From the NCBI RefSeq assembly GCF_033096465.1, contig NZ_AP028156.1, positions 1,322,501-1,386,500 on the forward strand: 64,000 bases of DNA, given 5' to 3'. The notes under the pieces were generated by a model. The model made no database searches, was not told where the DNA came from, and saw only the letters and a list, made by a program, of their open reading frames with translations. This document shows positions 17,477 through 27,462 of the stretch, one piece after another (position 1 is the stretch's first letter; every line of letters begins with the position of its first letter). The translations under genes and the position numbers were made by a program. Source of the DNA: Blautia luti (GTDB taxonomy: Bacteria; Bacillota; Clostridia; Lachnospirales; Lachnospiraceae).

Positions 17477-18274
17477 ATGCTGAAGATTGAACATATTTCC
17501 AAGACTTTTAATCCGGGTACGGTAAACGAGAAGCAGGCGATCAAGGACTTATCCCTGAATCTGGAGAAGGGTGATTTTGCAACGATCATCGGTTCTAACG
17601 GTGCAGGTAAATCTACTCTGTTCAATGCAATCTGCGGAGATTTTCTTACAGATTCCGGTGTGATCATGCTGGATGGACAGGACATTACATTTATGCCACA
17701 GCATGTACGTGCAAAAACCATCGGCCGTCTGTATCAGGATCCTATGAGAGGAACTGCACCTGGAATGACCATTGAAGAGAACCTGGCACTTGCAGCAGGA
17801 AAGGGAGGATGGCTCTCCCATGTGTCCAGACAGGAGAAAGAGCATTTTTATGAAGAACTGAAGCTTCTGGATATCGGACTTGAGAAACGTATGAGTCATC
17901 CGGTGGGACTTCTTTCCGGCGGACAGAGACAAGCGCTGACACTTTTGATGGCAACAATGAACCCGCCGAAGCTTTTGCTTCTGGATGAGCATACAGCAGC
18001 CCTTGACCCGGGAACAGCAGAGAAAGTGCTGAACCTTACGAAACGGATTGTGGAAGAACATCAGCTTACCTGCCTGATGATCACTCACAATATGCAGTCA
18101 GCGCTGGATCTGGGAAACCGTATTCTGATGATGGATTCCGGAAACATTGTGCTGGATATCCATGAAGAAGAGAAAAAAGGCCTGACAGTAGAGGGACTTC
18201 TTGACAAGTTCAAAACAGGTGCAGGCAAGATGCTTGACAATGACCGTATTCTTCTTTCGGGAGAGAAAAAATAA
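17477..18274 (+). CDS. trpZ: ABC transporter ATP-binding protein (TrpZ type)
   Basis: 265-aa nucleotide-binding subunit. Walker A is GSNGAGKST, the signature is LLSGGQRQALTL and Walker B is LLLLDEHTAALDP, with the switch His in MITHNM. The usual DEP is DEH here, which is common in this transporter subclass. Third gene of the T-box-controlled unit; a terminator follows directly. Confidence 0.92.
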   Translation: MLKIEHISKTFNPGTVNEKQAIKDLSLNLEKGDFATIIGSNGAGKSTLFNAICGDFLTDSGVIMLDGQDITFMPQHVRAKTIGRLYQDPMRGTAPGMTIEENLALAAGKGGWLSHVSRQEKEHFYEELKLLDIGLEKRMSHPVGLLSGGQRQALTLLMATMNPPKLLLLDEHTAALDPGTAEKVLNLTKRIVEEHQLTCLMITHNMQSALDLGNRILMMDSGNIVLDIHEEEKKGLTVEGLLDKFKTGAGKMLDNDRILLSGEKK

Positions 18275-18282
18275 AAAGAAAA

Positions 18283-18341
18283 AGAACCATATGTGAAGAA
18301 AACAGCAGAAGCTGGGAACGGATACATATGGTTCTTTTTTT
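18283..18341 (+). terminator. Terminator of the trp transporter operon
   Basis: AGAACCATATGT pairs perfectly with ACATATGGTTCT across a 29-base loop, followed by TTTTTT. Confidence 0.8.
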
Positions 18342-18406
18342 GAATCAGGCAGCTATTCGATCGCATGCAGTGAAATGTCGACTACTGTGGCCGTTACTGT
18401 GCCTTC

Positions 18407-19750
18407 TTAGATGATGACAATTTGTTTCTCATATTCATGAATAAATTTTCTGCCGCTTTTCTGCGCAATAAGGGATCCATACAGATTGGAGGCAAAAGTC
18501 GTTTCTTTCAGCAGCTCCTGAGCCTGGCAGTCGAGCAGAGACGGAGCATTAGCAAGTTTGGTGATAACGGGAATGCAGCTGTTTGTTTTGATTTCTTTTA
18601 ACAGGGAACTGCTTTCTCTGCGAAATCCCAGGACACGGGCATAGGGAACATTATCAGGTACCTGGTGGATGCCGAGGATAATATGAAGCAGTGCGCGCTG
18701 GATCCGGGTCTGGGTAAGTTCTTTTGTTTTAAGTACAGATGCAGATTGCAAAAATCCCTGCAGGAGATTCTTTTGATTTACAATTCTCTGTGCAAGATTT
18801 TCTGAGACATCCAGAAAAGAGGCAAGTTCAGAAACATTTTTCTGCAGCAGACAATAAGAAAGGATAGAGTTCAGGGCATCTTCTGTAAGAAATTCTCCGG
18901 AACTCAGAACTTTTTTGAAAATATCAAAAGCGTCAGAAGGAATCTGGGATGCAAGAATGTCATAACCAGTATGGTCAGAGTATTTGCCGCCGTTTTTATC
19001 TGTACCGCAGATAAGTTTGCGGATTGCACAGGCAGATGGGAAATCAGAATCTGGGTCTGTATCAGAAGCTGGATCAAATCTCAGATCTGACAGATTATTA
19101 GATGCCAGAGTATCATGATAGCCCATTCCCTCTCGGCGGACAGTGACTGGCCGGATGCTACTGCCCAGACGCAGCAGAGCCTTACAGTACTCAATGCCAA
19201 GAATATTATTAGGGGTATTCAGAATCCGGGTAACTTCATTAAAAAGAGGTGTCAGGACTCCGTCAAAATCGTCTCCGCTGAAATTGCGGGGATTTTTGAA
19301 ATATTCCGTAAGTGCCTGACTTCTGGCAGCAGGAAAGGAGAGTCCCTGGGATAAAAAATTTCTCAGCAGAGTTTTATATTTTTCAGGTTCTTCCACAAGA
19401 ATTTCTGCTAGTTCTTTCAAGGCGCTGATCTCCCCGGATTCACTTCCGAAGCAGAGCAGATCCACAACCCCAAGTCCATCCAGCAGGGAAACCCCACCCA
19501 TGGCAAAAGCTTCTGCGCTTGCCGTACATACAGAAACAGGCAGTTCCAGCACAAGGTCTGCCCCACAGCGAAGTGCCATGTCTGCCCGGGCATGTTTGGC
19601 GAGAAGTGCAGGGGTACCTCTCTGCACGTAATCCCCGCTCATAGCAATAATGACATAGTCTGCCCCAAGTTTTTCTTTCGTATATTGGATCTGATATTCG
19701 TGTCCTCTGTGAAATGGATTATATTCTGCGATAATTCCGGCTGTTCTCAT
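18407..19750 (-). CDS. tmcAL: tRNA(Met) cytidine acetate ligase
   Basis: 447-aa nucleotidyltransferase-fold enzyme (formerly YlbM) that adds acetyl to C34 of elongator tRNA-Met, using acetate and ATP. The N-terminal GIIAEYNPFHRGHEYQI holds the HxGH-type nucleotide site (HRGH). MSGDYVQRGTPALL and ARADMALRCGADLVLELP are family signatures. It is convergent with the transporter operon and divergent from pta. Sitting next to pta-ackA, the acetate/acetyl-phosphate genes, may be metabolically meaningful but is also a common gene order. Confidence 0.93.
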   Translation of the reverse strand: MRTAGIIAEYNPFHRGHEYQIQYTKEKLGADYVIIAMSGDYVQRGTPALLAKHARADMALRCGADLVLELPVSVCTASAEAFAMGGVSLLDGLGVVDLLCFGSESGEISALKELAEILVEEPEKYKTLLRNFLSQGLSFPAARSQALTEYFKNPRNFSGDDFDGVLTPLFNEVTRILNTPNNILGIEYCKALLRLGSSIRPVTVRREGMGYHDTLASNNLSDLRFDPASDTDPDSDFPSACAIRKLICGTDKNGGKYSDHTGYDILASQIPSDAFDIFKKVLSSGEFLTEDALNSILSYCLLQKNVSELASFLDVSENLAQRIVNQKNLLQGFLQSASVLKTKELTQTRIQRALLHIILGIHQVPDNVPYARVLGFRRESSSLLKEIKTNSCIPVITKLANAPSLLDCQAQELLKETTFASNLYGSLIAQKSGRKFIHEYEKQIVII

Positions 19751-19856
19751 ATATTCTGACGGATACTCCTTTCTGAAATCTCATATGACTGTCTTATTTT
19801 TACTATATTGCATCTCAAAAAAAACTTTTTTATGTCATATTCTACCATTCAGATGC

Positions 19857-19885
19857 TTGAAATACAAGGCTTCACGAGTTATAAT
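19857..19885 (+). promoter_or_regulatory. Promoter of pta
   Basis: TTGAAA (19857-19862), 17 bases, TATAAT (19880-19885), followed by a 5' leader of about 70 bases. Confidence 0.75.
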
Positions 19886-19917
19886 AAACACAGTGCAGAA
19901 AGCTGATGCAGTCGTGA

Positions 19918-20967
<1,050 letters not shown>

Positions 20968-21025
20968 GATTTTGTCACATAGTGAATCCGAATCGGATTA
21001 AAGATATTTGATTGATTACATAATT

Positions 21026-21064
21026 AAGGGCATCGGAGGAGAGGTTTCTGATTCTGATGCCTTT
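21026..21064 (+). other. Hairpin between pta and ackA
   Basis: AAGGGCATC pairs with GATGCCTTT (one G-U) across a 21-base loop. Only three Ts follow, so it is a weak terminator or an mRNA processing/stability element. Confidence 0.4.
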
Positions 21065-21199
21065 GATATCATTACTCATATTTCATGAGAAATAATGAGA
21101 AAATATTAATATTATAATATGAAAGGAAAAGCTGACAGAAATTTTTGAAGATTTGTGCCGGAATTGTGGACGATATTCGAAATTTATTGTCGGCAGAAT

Positions 21200-22396
21200 A
21201 TGAAAATGAACGTATTAGTAATCAACTGTGGAAGTTCATCCCTGAAATATCAGCTGATCAACTCTGATTCAGAAGCAGTTCTTGCAAAAGGTCTCTGCGA
21301 GAGAATCGGTATTGACGGAAGATTAGTATACCAGAAAGCTGGCTGCGACAAAGAAATCACAGAAGCAGCTATGCCTACACATAAAGAAGCAATCCAGATG
21401 GTACTGGATGCCCTCACAAATGATAAAACAGGCGCAATCGGAAGCCTGAAAGAAGTAAACGCTGTTGGACATCGTGTTGTACATGGTGGTGAGAAATTTG
21501 CAAAATCTGTAGTGATCACAGATGAAGTGATCGCAGCAGTAGAAGAGTGCAATGACCTTGCACCACTTCACAACCCTGCAAACCTGATCGGTATCCGTGT
21601 ATGCTCCGAACTTATGCCAGGTGTACCTCAGGTAGCAGTATTCGATACAGCTTTCCATCAGACAATGCCTGCAAAAGCATATCTCTATGGCCTTCCGATC
21701 GAATATTACAAGAACTACAAAGTAAGAAGATATGGTTTCCACGGAACATCCCACAGCTTCGTTTCCAAACGCGCTGTTGAATTTCTTGGCCTTGACAAAG
21801 ATAACTCCAAAGTTATCGTCTGCCACCTTGGAAACGGTTCTTCCATCAGTGCTGTTGTAAACGGCAAATGTGTAGATACAACAATGGGTCTTACTCCACT
21901 TGAAGGTGTTGTTATGGGAACACGTTCCGGTAACATTGACCCGGCTATCATGGAGTTCATCGCTAAGAAAGAGAACCTTGACATCGCTGGTATGATGAAT
22001 GTTCTCAACAAGAAATCCGGTCTTCTTGGATTATCCGGCGGATTATCCAGTGACTTCCGTGACCTGAACGATGCAGCTCAGAGCGGAAACGAAGATGCAG
22101 CTAATGCGATCGATGTTCTCTGCTATGGTATCGCTAAATTCGTTGGCGGATATGTTGCAGCTATGAACGGTGTAGATGCCATCGTATTTACAGCAGGTAT
22201 CGGTGAGAACGCTATTCCTGTACGTGAGAAAGTTGTAAGCTATCTTGGCTATCTTGGAGTTACACTTGACAAAGAAGCGAACGGAGTTCGTGGAGAAGAA
22301 ATCGTAATCTCTACACCGGATTCCAAAGTGAAAGTTGCTGTAATTCCTACAAACGAAGAACTTGCAATCTGCAGAGAGACTGTAGCTCTGGTTTAA
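21200..22396 (+). CDS. ackA: Acetate kinase
   Basis: Makes ATP and acetate from acetyl phosphate. About 398 aa from the ATG at 21200. The signature NVLVINCGSSSLKYQL lies at the N-terminus, with HRVVHGGEKF, VFDTAFHQTMP, RYGFHGTSH, HLGNGSS and FTAGIGENA all present. The start is ambiguous (21200 or 21206): neither ATG has a strong ribosome binding site, and the nearest good one (GAAAGG, 21121-21126) lies too far upstream. The ATG at 21155 is rejected because its leader peptide is not family-like. Highly biased codon use suggests strong expression. Confidence 0.95.
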   Translation: MKMNVLVINCGSSSLKYQLINSDSEAVLAKGLCERIGIDGRLVYQKAGCDKEITEAAMPTHKEAIQMVLDALTNDKTGAIGSLKEVNAVGHRVVHGGEKFAKSVVITDEVIAAVEECNDLAPLHNPANLIGIRVCSELMPGVPQVAVFDTAFHQTMPAKAYLYGLPIEYYKNYKVRRYGFHGTSHSFVSKRAVEFLGLDKDNSKVIVCHLGNGSSISAVVNGKCVDTTMGLTPLEGVVMGTRSGNIDPAIMEFIAKKENLDIAGMMNVLNKKSGLLGLSGGLSSDFRDLNDAAQSGNEDAANAIDVLCYGIAKFVGGYVAAMNGVDAIVFTAGIGENAIPVREKVVSYLGYLGVTLDKEANGVRGEEIVISTPDSKVKVAVIPTNEELAICRETVALV

Positions 22397-22565
22397 TCTG
22401 AAAAAACCAAGATAGTCTGTAGTATTACTGAAATTGAATGAAACAGTAATTGCTGTAATTCGTATAGGTTTTAGAGGTAATTGAAATCAGCAGACAACAG
22501 AGTGTCTGTATTATGTCCGAACGAGAGAAATATAGTTGGATAAAACTATATTTATAATAAGAAGA

Positions 22566-22597
22566 GAAGGGTGCATCTGTCAGGAGCACCCTTCTTT
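22566..22597 (+). terminator. Terminator after ackA
   Basis: GAAGGGTGC pairs with GCACCCTTC (9 bp perfect) and is followed by TTTG. The 165 bases between ackA and this hairpin hold only small weak inverted repeats (for example ATATAGTTGGATAAAACTATAT). Confidence 0.7.
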
Positions 22598-22704
22598 GCG
22601 CCCATAGGGCACATTGAAATTACGCAGTAATATTGCTGTCAGATGAGAAAATATCCCGTAAAGGAATATTACTTGACAAAATGTGAAATTTTTCTAATTT
22701 ATCG

Positions 22705-22733
22705 TTGACAAAAGCAGAAGCGGTATGTATAAT
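22705..22733 (+). promoter_or_regulatory. Consensus promoter of DUF177-rpmF
   Basis: TTGACA (22705-22710), exactly 17 bases, TATAAT (22728-22733): a full sigma-A consensus. A second TTGACA at 22673-22678, with TAATTT 16 bases on, may be an upstream promoter. Confidence 0.85.
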
Positions 22734-22759
22734 AAAACAAGTGTGGATAGGAGAAAAGT

Positions 22760-23287
22760 ATGCAGATACATTTATCAGATATTTCATCCAGTGAAGGGAT
22801 GCGTATTCAGAAAACTGTAGAGTTTGGAATGGATGCAATCACCTTTCAGTCAGGAACTTTTCCGGTAATTGCGAAGGAGCCGATAGAGCTTACTATTGTA
22901 AATACAGGTGACAGAAATCTTGAGGTTACAGGAACAGGTAAAATTACCGTTGGTATTCCCTGCGACAGATGCCTGGAAGAGGTTTCCGTTGAGATTCCTT
23001 TAGAAATCGAGCGAAAACTTGATATGAAGCTTACGGATGAAGACCGTGTGAATGATCTGGATGAGAGTTCTTATCTCACAGGTATGGACCTGGATGTGGA
23101 CCAGCTGGTCTATCTTGAGGTACTGATGAGCTGGCCCTTGAAGGTTTTATGTAGAGAAGACTGCAAAGGAATCTGTAGCCAGTGTGGGAAAAACCTCAAT
23201 GACGGTCCTTGTGGATGCGTCGAGGAACCTAAGGATCCCCGTATGGCAGCTATCAGTGATATATTTAGTAAATTTAAGGAGGTGTAA
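22760..23287 (+). CDS. DUF177 / YceD-family protein
   Basis: 175 aa. Members are linked to 23S rRNA or large-subunit maturation and almost always lie upstream of rpmF, as here. A CxxC pair in CDRCLEEV and a C-terminal cluster (CREDCKGICSQCGKNL, then CGC) suggest a metal site. The start ATG at 22760 follows AGGAGA. The stop lies four bases before the rpmF start, so the two are co-translated. Confidence 0.9.
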   Translation: MQIHLSDISSSEGMRIQKTVEFGMDAITFQSGTFPVIAKEPIELTIVNTGDRNLEVTGTGKITVGIPCDRCLEEVSVEIPLEIERKLDMKLTDEDRVNDLDESSYLTGMDLDVDQLVYLEVLMSWPLKVLCREDCKGICSQCGKNLNDGPCGCVEEPKDPRMAAISDIFSKFKEV

Positions 23288-23291
23288 CATA

Positions 23292-23474
23292 ATGTCCATC
23301 TGTCCGAAGAATAAATCTTCCAAAGCAAGACGCGATAAGAGAAGAGCAAACTGGAAAATGAGCGCTCCGAACCTTGTAAAATGCAGCAAATGTGGAGCTC
23401 TTATGATGCCGCACAGAGTATGCAAAGCTTGCGGAAGCTACAACAAAAAGGAAATCATTAAAGTTGAAGACTAA
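23292..23474 (+). CDS. rpmF: 50S ribosomal protein L32
   Basis: 60-aa L32 (MSICPKNKSSKARRDKRRAN...). Two CxxC pairs (CSKC and CKAC) make this the zinc-binding form. GGAGGTG precedes the ATG. Strong terminator downstream. Confidence 0.97.
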   Translation: MSICPKNKSSKARRDKRRANWKMSAPNLVKCSKCGALMMPHRVCKACGSYNKKEIIKVED

Positions 23475-23495
23475 TTCTTAATGGTTGCAAAGCAT

Positions 23496-23533
23496 AGCAG
23501 GTTGTCCCATTAGCGTGGGGAGCCTGCTTTTTG
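23496..23533 (+). terminator. Terminator after rpmF
   Basis: AGCAGG..CCCA with TGGG..CCTGCT, followed by TTTTTG. Confidence 0.75.
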
Positions 23534-23640
23534 TATGTCTGAAATGTGTGGCAGATCAGACAGCAGATATCTGAGTAAAAACAAGTGTGAAACGGACGAA
23601 TATGTCCGTCTGAATATAAAATGGATGAGGAATAGAGAAA

Positions 23641-25014
23641 ATGAGGAAAAAGGAGAAGATCAACCAGATCACAGAAGGTGTGATCTGGAAACAGTTGCTG
23701 TTATTTTTCTTTCCGATCGTATTCGGAACGTTTTTTCAGCAGATCTATAACACAGCAGATACCATCGTTGTAGGCCGTTTCGTAGGAAAACAGGCACTTG
23801 CAGCAGTTGGAGGTTCTGCCAGTCAGATCGCCAATCTGATCGTTGGCTTTTTTGTAGGGCTTTCCTCAGGGGCGGCAGTTGTGATCTCGCAGTTTTATGG
23901 GGCAAAAGATAAGAAGAATCTGAGTAAGGCACTGCATACAGCATTTGCATTCTCCATTGCAGCGGGAATTGTTCTTACTGTAGTGGGGATTTTTCTGACC
24001 AGACCTGCATTGCTGCTTATGAAGACACCTGCAGATGTAGTAGAGGACTCTGCAGTGTATCTTCATATTTATTTTGGCGGAATGGTTTTTAATCTGGTTT
24101 ATAATATGGGAGCAGCCATCCTGCGTGCAGTAGGAGACTCCAAAAGACCACTGTATGTTCTGATCATTACCTGTGTGCTGAACATTATTCTTGATCTGCT
24201 GTTTGTGGTTGCGTTTGGCATGGGTGTGACAGGAGTAGCTGTTGCTACAGTTACTTCTCAGGTGATCAGTGCGCTGATCGTAACAGTAATGCTTCTGAAA
24301 ACCAGAGAGATATATGTGCTGAAGATCAATCAGATCCGTTTTGACAGAAGAATGCTGTTTTCAGTTCTGAGAATCGGTATTCCGGCAGGTCTGGAATCTG
24401 TAATGTATAATATTTCCAATATTGTGATACAGGTATTTGTAAATAATCTGGGAACTGACACAGTGGCGGCATGGGGAACTCTTGGGAAAATCGATGCTCT
24501 TTTCTGGATGGTGATCAATGCGTTTGCAATTTCCATTACTACCTTTGTGGGACAGAATTTCGGAGCCGGCAAATATCACCGTATGCGAAAGAGTGTGAGT
24601 GTCTGCATGGTCATGAGTATGGTCAGTTCTGCGGTGATGATCATTTTGATGTATTCATTTGCTCCCTGGATTTATCGTCTGTTTACCACAGATAGCGCAG
24701 TGATCGTCCATGGTGTTCATATGAGTCGTTTTTTGCTGCCGTCCTATTTCATTTATGTAATCATAGGAATTTTGTCCGGGGCACTGAGGGGTACCGGAAA
24801 GGTTCTGGTGCCTATGCTCCTTACCTGTGGCGGTGTGTGTTCTTTGAGAATCCTGTGGCTTTTTACAGCCGGACAGATGTATCCGGGAATCAATACGATC
24901 ATGCTCAGTTATCCGGTTTCATGGAGTATTACGGCGGTGCTGTTTGTTGTATACTATTTCATGAAATTCCCTGGAAAGGAAAAGGCAGAGCACTTCCGGA
25001 GACAGAAACAGTAA
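23641..25014 (+). CDS. MATE-family efflux transporter
   Basis: 457-aa multidrug/toxin exporter with about twelve membrane segments in two homologous halves. The N-terminal FFPIVFGTFFQQIYNTADTIVVGRFVG is typical of the DinF/NorM-like branch, with cation-coupled antiport expected. The substrate cannot be predicted. Start at 23641 after GAGGAATAG. The gene stands alone between rpmF and the surface-protein gene, same strand, with 135 bases to the next start. Confidence 0.9.
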   Translation: MRKKEKINQITEGVIWKQLLLFFFPIVFGTFFQQIYNTADTIVVGRFVGKQALAAVGGSASQIANLIVGFFVGLSSGAAVVISQFYGAKDKKNLSKALHTAFAFSIAAGIVLTVVGIFLTRPALLLMKTPADVVEDSAVYLHIYFGGMVFNLVYNMGAAILRAVGDSKRPLYVLIITCVLNIILDLLFVVAFGMGVTGVAVATVTSQVISALIVTVMLLKTREIYVLKINQIRFDRRMLFSVLRIGIPAGLESVMYNISNIVIQVFVNNLGTDTVAAWGTLGKIDALFWMVINAFAISITTFVGQNFGAGKYHRMRKSVSVCMVMSMVSSAVMIILMYSFAPWIYRLFTTDSAVIVHGVHMSRFLLPSYFIYVIIGILSGALRGTGKVLVPMLLTCGGVCSLRILWLFTAGQMYPGINTIMLSYPVSWSITAVLFVVYYFMKFPGKEKAEHFRRQKQ

Positions 25015-25149
25015 CGCCATTTTTCATGAAAAAATGCAGTTTATCCTATGTCTGTTGATGGAATCAGGAAAATAAGGTAAGCTAAAGACAGATGTCAGAC
25101 AGGTGACAGACAGGTGACGATTCCTGGTGTCATAGTGATGGAGAATACT

Positions 25150-27423
25150 ATGAGAAAAGAAAAGCGTATATTTTTGATCTTGATGATAGGTATCTGTCTG
25201 TCCGGGATGCTTATCATAAAAAAAACGACGGTCATCAGCGGGCAGGAAAATACGGTCAGCCACGTGACTGCGCCCAAAGATATTCCTGCTGTGGCAGTGG
25301 AGATAAATAAAAGTAGTGAAGTCATTTGTGATAAGCTGTCAGAGATAACCTATACTGTTTATACAGATTCAGATACCCTGCATATTCCGGTTCTGTGGGA
25401 TGTTTCTGCTGTCAATATGGAGCTTCCGGGTGTTTATACTGTAAAGGGAACATTGAAACTGCTCCGGGGATATGATCTCGGGGAAATCAATAGTCCGCAG
25501 GTGCAGACTACAGTTTCGATTCAGTATCCGGGAAGGCCGGAGATCAATACTTATTACAGGCTGACAGCAGCCGGACTCTATATTTTTCCATGGCTGGAAA
25601 GAGAAGATGCAGATTCTATGGAAGCTTATCTGAAAAAGGATAACGGGCAGTGGATGAATCTTACAGAGGAAGGGTTTGCCCTTTGCAGCGAGGATGGTCT
25701 GTATGTCTCCAATCAGAGCATGGTTGTGGGAAATACGTATTCGTTGATGGTAGTTTATGGCGATGGACAGAGACAGACCGGTACTCTGCGCTTTCGGTAT
25801 CAAAAGGATGGCAGTCTTAAAGTATACAGTTACCAGTACAGTCAACTTGGAAATACGGGAAGCCCTGCAAAACGTATTCGTTCTTATAATGCAAAAGATG
25901 AGAAATATCTGAGCAGATGTGCTGCCTATGCAGTAGAAACCGGCAGCAGTCTGGAAAAAATAGAAGAAGATCTGAAAGAAAGTGTCAGACTTCGCGTCAG
26001 CACTGCTGAGAAATTCGAGAATACAGCAGAAAACCCTGAGATTATTCTGGAGTCTTCCTGGGATATGAGTCAGGCTGATCTTACGAAACAGGGCGTTTGT
26101 AAACTCATCGGTACATTTGTGGTGCCGAAAGGATATCAGTTAGCTGAGAATCTGGCACTGCCAAAGGCATATGCCTATCTTTCCGTACAGAAAAGGGGAA
26201 ATCCGCAGATTGATACTTACAGTATGCCTGTAGTGGATCTGGTAGAGTTTCCGATGCTTATGGCAGATTTTTCAGCAGAAGAACTTCAGAATGTGCAGGT
26301 TTATATACGTGAGAATAAAGGGAGTTATCAGAAGCTGGACAGAGAACTGGCGGAAGTAACATCCGGAGGGATACAGCTTTACTGCCGGGAAGTACTGAAA
26401 AAAGGAAATAATTACGATATCTGTGCGGTTTATGAAACAGGGAGTACAGGGATTTATTCTTTTCTGTATAATGATGATTTTATTGTGAACGAATACTGGC
26501 ATGAGAGAAACTTTTCAGACAGAGATGAGAAAAATCTTCCGGCTATTGTGCAGAAGGCCCCGGGGCAGACGGTTACGTCGGTGCCTTCCGTAGAAGGAAT
26601 GGAATCTCCGGATACTAAAGAGAATTATTATGAAGAAAGTTCCGACGAAACTTCGGATAATAGCAGAAGCTCCGGGCAGAAAACTTCAGCAGGAGAGATA
26701 AAAGCAACCGATTCCGGAACAACATCGGATTTTGATGCTGCAGATAGTACGGTAACTGAGCTGAGTACAGATACTATCACGGCAATCAGCGGTCAGAGAC
26801 TGCTTCTGATGTTACAGCAAAATGGAATCGTCAGATTTGAAAAGCAGGGAATTTCTGTGACGATTCTGCCTGAGACGATAAATACCTGGAAAGTGGCAGC
26901 GAATGATGAAATCCAGATGAGAATAGAGAAAACTGCAGAATCTGCTTTTTCCCTGAGAATTTTTGTAAGAGGAGAGGAAGTAACGGAAATTCCGGGAAGT
27001 ACAGCGGAATTTCAGACTTCTGTATTTGGAGAAATTTCATCTCCGGAGACTGTGACAGTTGCGGATGCACAGGGAAATTTGTGTGCGGTAACCTGGCAGG
27101 AAAAACAGAAGATTCTGCGGGTTGAGATAGAGAAGACAGGAGATTATTTCATCTCAGAAGCTTCTGTCAGTGGGCAGGCAGATAAAACAGAGACAGATTT
27201 GACAGAAGCTTCAGTATCAGACGCAGATACCGTTGAAAGCGCAGAAGTGATTTCTGATGGGGAAGCGGACAGCACTATGGCAAAAGAGGTAAATGCAGAA
27301 GGATTATCAGAAAAACAGAAAATAGAAACCGGAAAAATCTGTGGATTGTTGAGCGTTGTAGCAGTCGGACTGATTTTGCTCCTGATTCTGAGAAAAAAGC
27401 GAAATAACATAAGAAACAGATAG
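25150..27423 (+). CDS. Large surface protein with internal duplication, membrane-anchored at both ends
   Basis: 757 aa, family not recognised. An N-terminal hydrophobic segment (IFLILMIGICLSGMLII) and a C-terminal one (about 733-752) followed by a basic tail place the bulk outside the cell. Residues about 68-218 and 280-440 are homologous: both run W-D-[VM]-S, a G-x-x-x-x-x-G-T core, G-Y-x-L, then P-x-I-[DN]-T-Y and a FP segment, ending in a T/Y-rich strand. They look like paired beta-sandwich (Ig-like) modules. A Ser/Thr/Asp-rich linker follows. The start at 25150 uses GGAG at 25140. It lies 39 bases from the kinase gene and is probably co-transcribed with it. Confidence 0.65.
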   Translation: MRKEKRIFLILMIGICLSGMLIIKKTTVISGQENTVSHVTAPKDIPAVAVEINKSSEVICDKLSEITYTVYTDSDTLHIPVLWDVSAVNMELPGVYTVKGTLKLLRGYDLGEINSPQVQTTVSIQYPGRPEINTYYRLTAAGLYIFPWLEREDADSMEAYLKKDNGQWMNLTEEGFALCSEDGLYVSNQSMVVGNTYSLMVVYGDGQRQTGTLRFRYQKDGSLKVYSYQYSQLGNTGSPAKRIRSYNAKDEKYLSRCAAYAVETGSSLEKIEEDLKESVRLRVSTAEKFENTAENPEIILESSWDMSQADLTKQGVCKLIGTFVVPKGYQLAENLALPKAYAYLSVQKRGNPQIDTYSMPVVDLVEFPMLMADFSAEELQNVQVYIRENKGSYQKLDRELAEVTSGGIQLYCREVLKKGNNYDICAVYETGSTGIYSFLYNDDFIVNEYWHERNFSDRDEKNLPAIVQKAPGQTVTSVPSVEGMESPDTKENYYEESSDETSDNSRSSGQKTSAGEIKATDSGTTSDFDAADSTVTELSTDTITAISGQRLLLMLQQNGIVRFEKQGISVTILPETINTWKVAANDEIQMRIEKTAESAFSLRIFVRGEEVTEIPGSTAEFQTSVFGEISSPETVTVADAQGNLCAVTWQEKQKILRVEIEKTGDYFISEASVSGQADKTETDLTEASVSDADTVESAEVISDGEADSTMAKEVNAEGLSEKQKIETGKICGLLSVVAVGLILLLILRKKRNNIRNR

Positions 27424-27462
27424 AATAAGAATACACCTGTGGACAAAAAGGAGGTGGCAGCA

